From the NCBI RefSeq assembly GCF_020360975.1, contig NW_025408671.1, positions 5,580,001 through 5,644,000 of the forward strand: a stretch of 64,000 bases of DNA, in the 5' to 3' direction. Below are positions 48,863-59,446 of this stretch, piece after piece; position 1 is the stretch's first letter, and the number at the start of each line of letters is the position of its first letter. Origin of the DNA: Hirsutella rhossiliensis. Taxonomy: Eukaryota; Ascomycota; Sordariomycetes; Hypocreales; Ophiocordycipitaceae. The translations under genes and the position numbers were made by a program. The notes beneath the pieces were generated by a model. That model had not been told where the DNA came from. It saw only the letters and a program-made list of their open reading frames with translations, and did not search any database.

Positions 48863-48872
48863 GTTATGAGCC
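48863..48872 (+). promoter_or_regulatory. primer binding site complementary to the initiator-Met tRNA anticodon loop
   Basis: The ten bases GTTATGAGCC directly after the LTR are complementary to the anticodon-loop sequence GGCTCATAAC of eukaryotic initiator tRNA-Met. Drosophila copia and Ty5 are known to prime from such an internal half-tRNA. The tRNA sequence is from memory. Confidence 0.7.
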
Positions 48873-49858
48873 AGTTTGCGGTGCTCTTTATCCTTCGCAT
48901 TCCTCTACCAACTGTGAGGCTATCACGAATCTCAACGCACCATATATCCTTCACCCTTGGGGTTGACGCGAGGAAGAGAGCAAAATTCAGGGTCAACACC
49001 CACAACTACGCAGAGTCAACGTGACGCGTGCATCCCTCGCAGGAGGTAAAACACACGATGACACTAGGCCCCCAATATCAGAAGGGGGAGGTGTACATCA
49101 CCACACTCAAGGAAAGCCTTGACTGGACCCCATGGATTAGGGGTATCAAATCATGGGCTCAAACGCACCACATCTGGGAGTACGTTAACCCAGAAGGGAC
49201 CGTGGTGCTCGAGGAGCCCCTGAGGCCTAGCTGGGAAGAGCTACTCGAGAAGGTAGGGCAGAGGCCCCACCGAGGAAGCTTTCCCAACGAAGAAAATAAG
49301 TATAAGGCAGCAAGGAAGACTTCAATGAGAAGCTTCAAGATGCCAAGGACCTCTTTAGGTACAAAGAGAAGACCTTCCAGGATCAATTGGACCGCTTCAA
49401 GGCTAGAGAAAAGCCATGATGCAGATCGAGGAGGTGATAAAGAAGTCCATCAGTGAGGGGCTCCAGGGCGAGACCCTGATACAGCTGACGCCCGGGACAA
49501 GATCAAAGAACTCAAACAGAAGGTTCTCCCCTCAGCGGAGGAAGAAAAGAACCTTATCGATGAAAGGTATCATCAAATCATCAACAAGAAAGGAACCCGG
49601 GACTGGAATGCCTGGGCAGAGCAACTGGACCAAGTCATCCTGGATTCAAGAGACCTAGCGGTCTCGACTATTAATGACACAAAGATTCGTCAGGACTTCC
49701 TCAAAGGGACCGAAGAATGGGACCCTAGCTGGCCCATGACGATTAGGCTGCTGGACGCACTCCTGGAGAGAACAGGACTCCCAGCAACCCCTTTGCGCAC
49801 CCTGATTGCCGACTTTAAAAGGGAGGTTGGATTCAGGAAGAAAGGGAAACCTCAGAAG

Positions 49859-51338
49859 CAGGGTGGTTTTCCATACATGGAAAGGCCTGCAATCGATAAT
49901 CGGTATCGGCCCCACATTTATTGCAAGTATTGCAATACACCTTTCCATACTTGGTCCGTGCACGACGACAAAATGTCACTGAAGACACCTTCGACAAGAT
50001 GGACAAATTCACACCATATGGTGAATTAAAAATACGAAGTAATTGATTGAGCTCAATGATAATGTCCAAAAGAGAGGGTAGGCAAATCTTACGTGTTTTG
50101 TTCCAAGACGAGGAGGAAATCAGACGGGAATTTGCACGAATTCTCACGCCACGGTCACGCCACCGCCCTTCCCTCTTCAAGACATTGTTCTTCACCCAAT
50201 GCTTCAACCAATTCTCCTTTTCAATTTGGTCCGCATCCAATTGTGCCCTTTCCCAGGAGATCGTACGACGAGCCCTGAAAACACCCGTTCCGGCTCGTCG
50301 CTCATCGCTGGCATTGATAGGATGTCTATTGCCATTCGTGATAACTTCGGCCGTCGGTTCCTATGTCGCTCTTGAAGCCACCATGATAAAGCAGTTGTTG
50401 GCGCAATCTCATATGGATCACCTGAGATGTAATCTTCATACTCGTCTTGACTTGTAGGTCGAGCACAATTCTGCAGATTTCTTGAAATACGATCAAATGC
50501 ATCAAGGCCATTGTCTTCTTCTTCGTCCAGTACATGATACGAAATTGTACCGTCGTTTGTATTTCGGTAAGAGTAGCAAAGGTCTTTGACCCGTTTGAAA
50601 GCAGTTTTATGCCACTTCTTCTAATTTGAGTGGATGTACGTCGTGCGATAGCTTGGATGAAGGACCAAAGAAGCGGCGTAATAGGGCGAATTCTCTTTAT
50701 TGATAATTTCTTGGTCAAGGTAGCCTTTGAAGACACGGCCCAGATCCCACGCTTGCCCGTAGAGTTGATCAAATCCTTCGATGATGGACGGTTGAAGAGG
50801 AGATAAATTCTCTGCGACGTTGATGACATACTTTCTTGCCCTCAGGGTGTTTTCGAAAGCTGGCGGTGACAGAAGTACTGTAGGGATCATTCTGGGGACA
50901 ATAAAGATAATATATGAGGCGGTTCCTGCCTTTGAACTCCGCTTCCCCTAACCCTTTTACTACCGGTACATTACTGCCAGATGAGCATGTTTTCATGATC
51001 CAAAAGCAGGTTTTCTCTTGTCTTGGGAGATATAGACGCGAATGAATCCGAAGCAATGGATTCAGAATCGAAGAAACATAACTAACACAGGCTCAGAATC
51101 CATTGTCGCCAGGTGATAATGGTATGCTGTGGGTTGGTGGTGAGGCTGATTTTGTGGATGTGCGGATTTGTAGCGGGGGGTTCCAGGCCCACAGCCCCTG
51201 TAGGTAGCCCCCTGTAGGAACCCTTGTTAGTGGCGTGGTTCAGCCAATAGTATGGAAATACATGGATCCATATCCATACCTATTCCATGCCATTCATGGA
51301 AAGGGTATTTCCATATTTAGATATGGAAAACCACCCTG
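49859..51338 (-). mobile_element. hAT element 2, internally deleted, inserted in copia gag
   Basis: Flanked by the 8-bp duplication CTCAGAAG (49851-49858 and 51339-51346). Its ends are inverted repeats of at least 17 bp beginning CAGGGTGGTTTTCCATA. At 1480 bp it is shorter than a complete hAT and holds only the C-terminal part of a transposase. TTCCATA/TATGGAA motifs are repeated just inside both ends, especially at 51240-51330. Removing the element and one target copy joins gag in frame. Confidence 0.9.
50255..51056 (-). pseudogene. hAT transposase C-terminal remnant
   Basis: Fragments in more than one minus-strand frame give YYAASLVLHPSYRTTYIHSN and, near 50265-50345, RPKLSRMAIDILSMPAMSDE then PERVFSG. 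This is the hAT C-terminal dimerisation domain signature. The N-terminal BED finger and most of the catalytic part are absent. Confidence 0.8.
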
Positions 51339-51346
51339 CTCAGAAG
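51339..51346 (+). other. 8-bp target site duplication of hAT element 2 (right copy)
   Basis: CTCAGAAG, identical to 49851-49858. Confidence 0.92.
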
Positions 51347-53966
51347 ACCCCAGGGGTCAACAACGCAAACAACGCTCCAAGATCATCTGATCAGAGGACT
51401 AGGAATGGCCCAGAGGGGTCACACAAGTGCCCGGCATGTAAGCAACACTGGGTCAAAAAGGATGAGTGGTGGGAAAGCTGCTGGACCTTTAGAGCGATGT
51501 TCCAGAAAGACCCCCCCGAAGGATGGATTCCCAGGGACCACCTTAAGGAGGCCATCAACCAGCACCTTAAGGAGAACCCCTTGGACAAGACCAAAGCCAT
51601 GGAGTGGAAGCCAAAAGCCAAAGACATCACAGTCCCGCAGAATAACAACAACTCGAGCAAACAGGCTAATACAGTGTCGCACGTGCATAGCACTAATACG
51701 AGTGAAGACTCTCTCGAGGACAAGGCCATCTATGATTCAGGGGCTAGCGTACATGTCTTTAACGACCTACGATGGTTCGATGAGGATACCTTCACCTGGG
51801 GATCGTCAGAAGAAGTCCGGGCAGGAGAAAACTCCCCTCCAAGTCAAGGGGGTAGGCATGGCCGTTATCCCAGTGAAAAACGGGATCAATTTGAAGCTTG
51901 AGAGCAGCTACTACATCCCAGAGATGCCAACAAGTGTGTTCTCAGCTCGTCAGGGGATTGTTGCGAAGATCTATTGGAACCAGGTTAACGGCACACTCTA
52001 CCATGAGCCCACAGGGCGCACTCTGGTCAGTCTGCAAGAAATTGAAGACCAATACGTTATTGCAAGCCTCTCAAAGCGGCCCCAACACAGCGTCTTTGTC
52101 ACAAGCAGGGCTCCTAAGCCACCAATGGGTGGGCAAGCAGACCTTTGGCACAGACGGCTAGGACATCCGGGGCCAGAACCCTTAGCCACCTAACCAAGAT
52201 GGGGACCGGCCACGTGTGAATGCGAGGTCTGCGCAACAGGCAAGGCAAAGAGGCAGGTCTCCCGTGAGGAGCCCACTTTACGACCCAGAGGGGCCGGAGC
52301 TCAATTTAGCTTCGACTTACACCCAGGCCCGGTGGCCGGATTCGGGGGTGAAAAGTACTTTGCGCTATTCACATGCATAACGACCAGGATGAGGTTTTAT
52401 TACGCATTGAAGAGCAAAACCGAGGTCCGAGATGCCTTCAAGAAGCTGACATCAATGCTAGAAACCCAGTACGGGATAAAACTGATCAACCTGGCTACTG
52501 ACGGAGAAAAAGCCCTTCTAACAAAGGAGCTAGTCAAATTCATCGAAGGATTGGGCATTCGGGTCTTCCAGTCAGCTCCATCCACGCCCACGCAGAATGG
52601 GCATGCAGAAAGGTCCGGGGCCGTGGTCAAAGAAAGGGCCCGGCTTATGAACCTGGACTCCCGCATCCCGGAGGAGCTCTGGACCGAGACCTACCGCACA
52701 GCAGTGTATTTGCTCAACCGTACGCCACTTAAAGGATCTGATCATAGCTGGAGAAGCCCACACGAACGATGGTGGACCTATATGAGGACCACAACCCTCT
52801 ATACGGCCACATCAAGCGAGTCCAGCCGAGCATAAATCACCTGCGTGTCTTCGGCTGTGTGGCCTACCCAATGACAATCACTGCGTTGGAGCATGTAAAG
52901 TCACATAAGACGCAGTCCCCGCTTGAGCAGAGAGCTCATATCGGTTACCTGGTGGGCTACAGATCGACCCATCAATATGTCGTGTGGATACCTCGATCCG
53001 CCAGACCAAACTGATGGTCTCGGCGAATGTACAATTTGATGAGTCAACAATGTACGATCCGAAGAGGGAAGAAGACGCGGAAGCCTTCCAGGTCTATACA
53101 TACGATGTTCTTCGTCAAATGGTGGCGATAGACGTCCCTGACGACGAAGACATAGAGGAAGCAGGAGTGCAATTACTCCGATGATGAGACAGATGACGGA
53201 ATGACGCCGTACACCTCGGAGTCAATTGCGGCACCCTCTGCAGACGAGGCGACACAAGAAGCACTGAATTTGAAGACTTCGATGAGGGCTACAACGGACA
53301 GTGCCTATATTTCGCCTCCAAGCACTTCAAACAGTAGGGTGGAGGAAGAAACCTCGCCCTCCCCACCAAGCTCTGTCACCACTAGCGTGACCCAGCAGGA
53401 GGTCACACACCACGGGAGTCAGGACCCGGAGGTGGAAAACTCAAGCATTATCTCGAGCCCTACGCGGACCGACCCGGAGCCTCAGGTATCATTAGGCACG
53501 CCGATCCTAGACGTATTGAATGAGCGATTGAATGAGCCGCCTGTCGATCCGGGGGGTGGTGCGCTCGAAGAGCCACAATGGTCAGAATTCGAGGAGCTGT
53601 CTCTGGGGGGTGGGGAGAGCCCGACCCCAGAGTCACAATCACAACCCGAAAAACGACCCCGCAAGGCGAGGGACAAGTCTCAGGGGATAAACCCCGCCAA
53701 TGTGCTTGAGGGCAAGAGACAGAGGAAGCCGAAGAAGGCCTTCATCAATAACATCATTGCTAATGCCTCGAAGCACAGGCTTCACGTTGAGGATATGCCT
53801 CCTGTGCCAACCTCCTTTAAAGCCGCGATGGCTTCGGAATACGCCTCCCAATGGATAATGGGGATGGGGCGTGAAATTGAGGACCAGATGAAGCTCGAAA
53901 CGTGGACCAAGGTGGCCAGAAAGATGGTTGAAGAAGCCGGCCACTTCATAATCCCGTTGCGATGGG

Positions 53967-56737
53967 CAGTGTTGCTAATAATATAAACAATACGTATATT
54001 GGCAATATGGACCCCTCGCAATATTATTGTACTGTCAAGAGGTGCGTATTGTATTGCGCAATATGGCATTGGTCCATATTGTATTGTATTGCCAGTGACC
54101 CAATATATTGCCAGTAAAACAATATATCCCGTATATCCCACGTGACCCTCATTATTCAACCGTCGTTGCTGAAATATCGTCACCCTGAAAATCCTGTATC
54201 CCAAACCATGACTTCAAGCACTCCAATGCCTGAATTACATCACTCCCAAGTCGATTTCGACGGTCTGTGATGGTTATTTTGCCCCAGAGAAGAGTCTTTC
54301 GGGCTCAGCAGACATTGCGGGAATTGACAGTATATCCACCGCCATTTTGCTCAGGTATGGGTAGTTCTTTTGCTGTGTTTCCTCCAGCCACCATGCGAGG
54401 GCGCTTGTGAACCCATAAACCCGTTCAGACTTACAATATCGCTCGTACTCGTCTGTGATAAGTGCTGGTTGTAGGTGCTTGTTTCTCCAATTCAAGAACT
54501 CGTTCGTGGTCGTCAACGGAACCTCAGATAGAGAAGGCGGCTCCACAGGTTTATAATCATCCCACAGTGTCTCCATCAGCTTCTTTGACGAGTCAGCCCA
54601 CTCCTTCTTCCAGTTTTCGTGTATGTAGTGCCATTTATGCGAAGGGTGAAGCACAATCGCAGCGACGTAGGCAGGCGATTCGTCAGTAAGACAATAGTAC
54701 TTATCCATCTTCGCCCAGCCCGAGTTATACATTGGTGCCATAATCGGATCGTCGATATGTGCCTCTTTTCCTGCTTCAAATTGCGCCAATACGAAGTCCA
54801 TAGCCAAGAGAACATTGTCAAGAGTTGCAAACGATGACTCAAGGGCCTTTGTCGTCATTTTAAGCTTCTCCAAGAAAGACTTGATCTTCTCGAGGATGAC
54901 CCACTCCTCGAGGGCTCGTCTCCGGCACAATCTCCTTCCACCCATTTGTTGAATATCCCTCGACTGCGCCTCTAAGATGCAAGGCCGCTCGTAGCATGGT
55001 GTACCACGAACTCCACCTCGTGTCATTATCTCGCGCAAGCTTGCGATTATGGCTGATGGCCAGAAACTTTGGCGACGCTGAACACTACTTTGGACGAAAA
55101 CCACGAAGTTGTGGAGCTTGCCAAGGGGACCCTTTTCCGCCACGCCTCGATCTCTTTTAGTGTCACATTATGCCCATCACGTTCGTCGTCTTTGAGCTTC
55201 TCATTATCGGTAACGAAGAGGAAAGCTTTGGCGGCAAGGTTGATAATGTGACCTTGGCAGCGGAGTCGGTGAGATTTGGGATCGTATCGAATGTCATATC
55301 GACGTAGAAGGCCTGTAGATGTTAGGGCCAGTCAGAAAAACAGTGCGCCGTACTTACCAAGGGAAAGAGATCTCATCATTGTATCGTTATTGCCTGCATT
55401 GTCCATCACAAAATATCCAAGGTTGGAAGCAAACCCCAGTCATCAACCACTTCCAAAATTGCCCTTGCCAGGTGATATCCGTCGTGCTCACTGTCGATGT
55501 CTTTCAAAGCCAAGACATGGTGTTCCAACTGACTGTCTTCTGCAACGTAATGAGCAACTACGCCTAAGATGGCCAAAGAGTTGGGGGAAGTCCATAGGTC
55601 GCAGCTGATATGAATTTTTGACTTTGCTGACTGGATGCGCTGCTTGACCTTCTCCTTCTGACCTTCGTACTGCCGCATAATCCATTTCTTGATGGTCTCG
55701 TGTGTATCTGGAAGCCAAGTATCGATATCGGCGTTGAGGTAGGCTAAGAATGCTCGGAATTCTGGGCATTCCACAAGCCTAAATGGGAGAGAACAGGACG
55801 TAATAAACCTTACGTATAAAGCTTCGAGCTGGTCTGGGTCGATCGAGTCTCCGGATTGATCGTTGAGCCGACGGCGTTTTCGGGGATGTTCTTTGGCCAT
55901 AACACGAGCTATCTCGAGAATAGTTCGTATATTCGTGACTTTGGCTGTTCGTGGCGCGCCTTTTGGGAGGCCGTGACCGTCAGGAGGAGGATCCGTAAGG
56001 TGCTTGGCTGGGGCCGCAGTTCCACCGGAACAGCAATACGTTTTGTCACAGTGTTTGCAGCGCCATTCTTCTTTTCCGGTCCGCTGATTGTAGTATTTCG
56101 TCTCTATGTCCTCGTCTGGCATATGAGAAAAGACCCATGATGTTCTTGGCTTGGCCGAAGGGTTTATGGAGGCCGTGCGAGGTTGCGACGATTGGCATTC
56201 AGTGGTTTGGGTCTCATCTGGATCATGCAACCGTGGGCTGGAAATCTCCGAGTATTCGTCTGATATTGACGAATCCCGTCGCGGCGATGTTTGAACAAAA
56301 GGCAGGCGTTGTTGAGGCATCGAGATTGCTTGTAAGTCCTGGGGTGGGAAAGCGGTTGAGGAGGAAAACAGTGTTTGGACGGCGAGCCGCTACCCTGTAG
56401 GTCTGGATTTATACATACATTTACGCGTTTCCGTGCGCCAATAGGAAGATTTTACGTCCTGGAGGTCCGCCAGACGAAAAACAATACATAGAACATGCTT
56501 ATATTTACGCGTGTATTTTGACGCGTCATCATATTGGCGCGAATTGGGGAACGGAAAGGCGAATGACCACCAACCAATACAAACAATACAAGCCATATAT
56601 TGCCAGTATGGAAGGCGCCATATTGTATCGTCACAATATGACGGCGAGCATATTGTATTGGTACAATATGAGAAATCGCGTATTGTATTGTATATACTGC
56701 AGTATACTACTTTATTGTCATATTATTAGCAACACTG
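53967..56737 (-). mobile_element. hAT element 1, full-length size, inserted in copia reverse transcriptase
   Basis: 2771 bp, flanked by the 8-bp duplication GCGATGGG (53959-53966 and 56738-56745). Terminal inverted repeats of 17 bp begin CAGTGTTGCTAATAATA. Just inside both ends lie dense arrays of CAATAT/ATATTG words (about 54000-54120 and 56585-56725), the kind of subterminal motif that hAT transposases bind. The transposase is on the minus strand. Excision in silico restores the host reading frame without a gap. Confidence 0.93.
54152..56320 (-). pseudogene. hAT transposase with BED finger, frameshifted as assembled
   Basis: The N-terminal frame (56320-55353) has a BED-type Cys/His region (WRCKHCDKTYCCSGGTAAPAKH) and the hAT catalytic segment IHISCDLWTSPNSLAILGV. 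A 44-nt intron follows (about 55309-55352, gtaagt ... ctaacatctacag). The later part has RLRCQGHIINLAAKAF, AIVLHPSHKWHYI and the dimerisation motif YPYLSKMAVDILSIPAMSAE then PERLFSG, ending at TAA 54152-54154. Three frame breaks lie at short T/A runs (54277-54280, 55068-55070, 55133-55136), each cured by one extra base, and one more lies near 54915. The enzyme may thus be intact in the real genome. Confidence 0.85.
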
Positions 56738-58407
56738 GCGATGGGTATATGCATATAAACTGGATGAGCAGGGCTACGTCACTCGCTTTAAAGCCCGACT
56801 TGTGGTCCGTGGAGACCAGCAGCCGGAAGACAACGAGGACACATACGCGGCCACACTACGAGCAAGAACCTTCAGAGTGTTAATGGCCCTCTGCTGTCTT
56901 GAAGACCTTGAAACAGAACAGTACGATGTGAAAACAGCGTTTCTGTATAATAAGCTCAAGCATGCCATCTATTGTCAGATGCCACCAGGCTACCTTGAGC
57001 CTGGGCTATGCTTGAAGCTTCTCAAGGACTATACGGGCTTCGAATCGCTCCAAGGCTGTGGTTTGAGGAGCTCTCGGGCTTCTTCAAGAAGCTGGGCGCT
57101 CAACAACTCGTCGAAGATGCCTGCGTGATGACTTATAAAGGAGTCATCATCTTCTTCTTTGTGGATGACATCGTGATGATGTATCCAAAAGAAAAGAAGG
57201 CCGAATGGGAAGAACTTCACGCTGCCATTATGAAGGAATATACCATCAACCACATGGGGAACTTCGCTGGTTCCTAGGATTGAAGTCATCAGGATAGGGC
57301 CCAGAAGAAGCTTTGGCTCGCTCAAGCCTCGTATCTCTCGAAGATGGCCAAGAAATTCCACATTGAGGACGATGATCAGATCCTTGGCGTGCCCCAGATC
57401 CCGATAACGACCGAAGAGCTCAAGCCATACGAGAAGACGGCTACTAGGGACGAGGTTCATCAATATCTCTCTCTAATTGGCTCAATTCTTCACCCAGCGA
57501 TTCACACCAGACCCGACGGTGCGTTCCCGGTTGGAAAACTGGCACAATTCAGCCATAACCCGGGCCCGAAGCATAGGAGAGAGGCCAGGAGATGCCTGGC
57601 ATACCTCTATCACACGAGAGATCGCTGCATCTGCTTCTCAGTCAAAGAAGCTGAACGCAGGTTCCTCTGCGCTTCTGATTCATCCTTTGCAGACAACCCG
57701 GAGACTCGAAAATCCTCACAGGGATATGTCTTCTTGTTTCTAGGCGGACCCGTTGACTGGAAGGCTACGAAACAAGCGACTGTGACGACGTCGTCCACAG
57801 AGGCCGAATTGCTGGCCCTGTCAAGCGCGGCGAAGGAGCAAATGCAATTTTCCGGCTAATTAAAGAGCTTGACATCAAGGTAGAAGGCACCAATGAGCTA
57901 TGGTGCGATAACCTGCAGACCATCAGGCTCCTGACTGAACTAAGCGCAAAGCTCAAGACGAACCTTAAGCACATCGATATCCATCGTCACTGGCTTCGAC
58001 AGGAGGTTCAGGAAGAAAGACTCCAGATCACATGGATCAAGTCTACGGAGAATCCCGCTGATGGAATGACAAAGGCCCTTCCCCAGCAAAAGCACGAAGC
58101 TTTTGTCAAGCAGCTAGGGATGCAAGGGAGACCGGTGGCACCAATTGAAGCCGATGCGCCGGAGGACAGTTTCGACAGTATCACCACCCAGAGAGAGATA
58201 TAGATGCTCTCCGAGCATCACCCAGGCACGGGATGGACCCATCATTTTGCTGGTATTGACTTGTTAAAATGCTCCTGGTCACAACACCAAGGAAGACATC
58301 ATGAAGAGCATCTCCTCAACGGTAGTAGCCTCACTCGCTGGATATTTGATAAGATTGGATGATTCGTCTGTCTCTTTTGCTTGTTTGCCTCACTCACCCA
58401 GTGAGAC

Positions 58408-58422
58408 CGAGGCAAAGGGGTG
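58408..58422 (+). promoter_or_regulatory. polypurine tract of the copia element
   Basis: Purine-rich stretch (gaggcaaagggg) immediately upstream of the 3' LTR, where plus-strand DNA synthesis is primed in LTR elements. Confidence 0.6.
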
Positions 58423-58708
58423 TGTCAGAGGAGCAGACTGACGGTCTAATCCGCACACGTATAAACTCCGGTGAAAGAGGCAGGTCAGACACAAGGACTT
58501 GAGTCAGGTATCGATACAGTAGAGGAACATTGCCTAATCGGGATACACGGAATTGGCACTGATTCAGGGCCACCACGGGTCCCAGATTGGTATCTATTCG
58601 TATAAATACCCCCTCAATGTCGCACAGATAGATAAAAAACATGCATCATCGTTTGGACTCAATTGTGCCTGCCCTTATCCTTCCGCCCGCGCTCTCAGCT
58701 TGCTGAGA
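58423..58708 (+). repeat. 3' LTR of the copia element
   Basis: Same sequence as 48575-48862 except for one-base length differences in a G run, a C run, a second G run and an A run. Followed by the target duplication GTAGC. Confidence 0.93.
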
Positions 58709-58713
58709 GTAGC

Positions 58714-59446
58714 GTAAAATAGAGCGTGCGGCAATGACGAATAAAAATTCCATCGAATCAACTCTAGGAAGCAGTAGAACGCTCCCAAAGACTTCCCGGG
58801 TCCAGGCCCTGGACAGCTCGGTCAAGCATGATACATACATGTGCCAGACAGCCAGAGTTCATATGCCCCTCCAACAATGCAATTGCTGGAGCGTTCCACT
58901 TTCCCTTGCATGGTCGAACGGAGTTACCTCGTATAGTGCGTATTTATACAGTACTCGTAGTCACAACATGCATATATCCACGCAATCTGACGCCTTTTGG
59001 ATCTTGCACGAGATTGATTGATCAATCGTCATATTAGGCGCCGGCAGTTCTTCACTATTCGAGTATAAAATTATAGAGGCGCCGGGCAGCAGCACTGGTC
59101 GGATTCGATCATTGTAAGTTTGTTGTCAATTCGAGTCGATCTTGGCTAACTTTCGCCCTAGAACTGTAAGACTTAGGAATCAAACTCGTTTGAAGAAATC
59201 TATCTGTCTATTGCACCAATTGTTGCCCATCTAACGGAAAATGTGCGCATCTTGCCACAACACGGAACTAGAACATTAACATCTCGTCACAAGCAAATCA
59301 ATCTTAGCACACCAGCCCAATTTCACTAGCCACCAGCCCTCGTCACCCACTTAAAGTGTGACCGTCTGGTAGGTAGCAATACCGCCGAAATCGCAATGCC
59401 TCTGCTCCTGGAGAGATAACATGGCCACTCTACTCTTGTGCGTCCC
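58714..59446. other. spacer between the copia element and the repeat-protein gene
   Basis: About 730 bases of mixed composition holding the 3' UTR of the next gene (minus strand). No gene, RNA or element end was recognised. Confidence 0.4.

Larger units (their letters stand above)
49058..58203 (+). pseudogene. copia gag-pol polyprotein, interrupted by two hAT insertions and frameshifts
   Basis: The start is the ATG at 49058. Gag runs to 49858 and resumes after the first hAT at 51347, with a Cys/His/Trp-rich motif (CPACKQHWVKKDEWWESC). The aspartic protease core is YDSGAS near 51731. The integrase has the LWHRRLGHPGPEP zinc region near 52145 and catalytic positions in FDLHPG, LATDGEK and NGHAERSGAVVKERA. 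Reverse transcriptase starts before 53967, is split by the second hAT and resumes at 56746 (DVKTAFLYN; FFVDDIV). RNase H (SSTEAELLALSS near 57790) and the tail to the TAG at 58201-58203 complete it. Frame changes in gag (near 49312, 49413, 49494) and pol (near 57259, 57293, 57851) each lie in a short run of identical bases. The nested insertions alone disable it. Confidence 0.88.
48575..58708 (+). mobile_element. Ty1/copia LTR retrotransposon, with two nested hAT insertions
   Basis: It is bounded by LTRs of 288 and 286 bp and flanked by the 5-bp duplication GTAGC (48570-48574 and 58709-58713). Without the nested elements it is about 5.9 kb. The order of domains (gag, protease, integrase, reverse transcriptase, RNase H) is that of Ty1/copia. 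The two LTRs differ only by four one-base changes in run length, so insertion is recent. The flanking repeats, the primer site and the polypurine tract agree on the boundaries. Confidence 0.93.
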
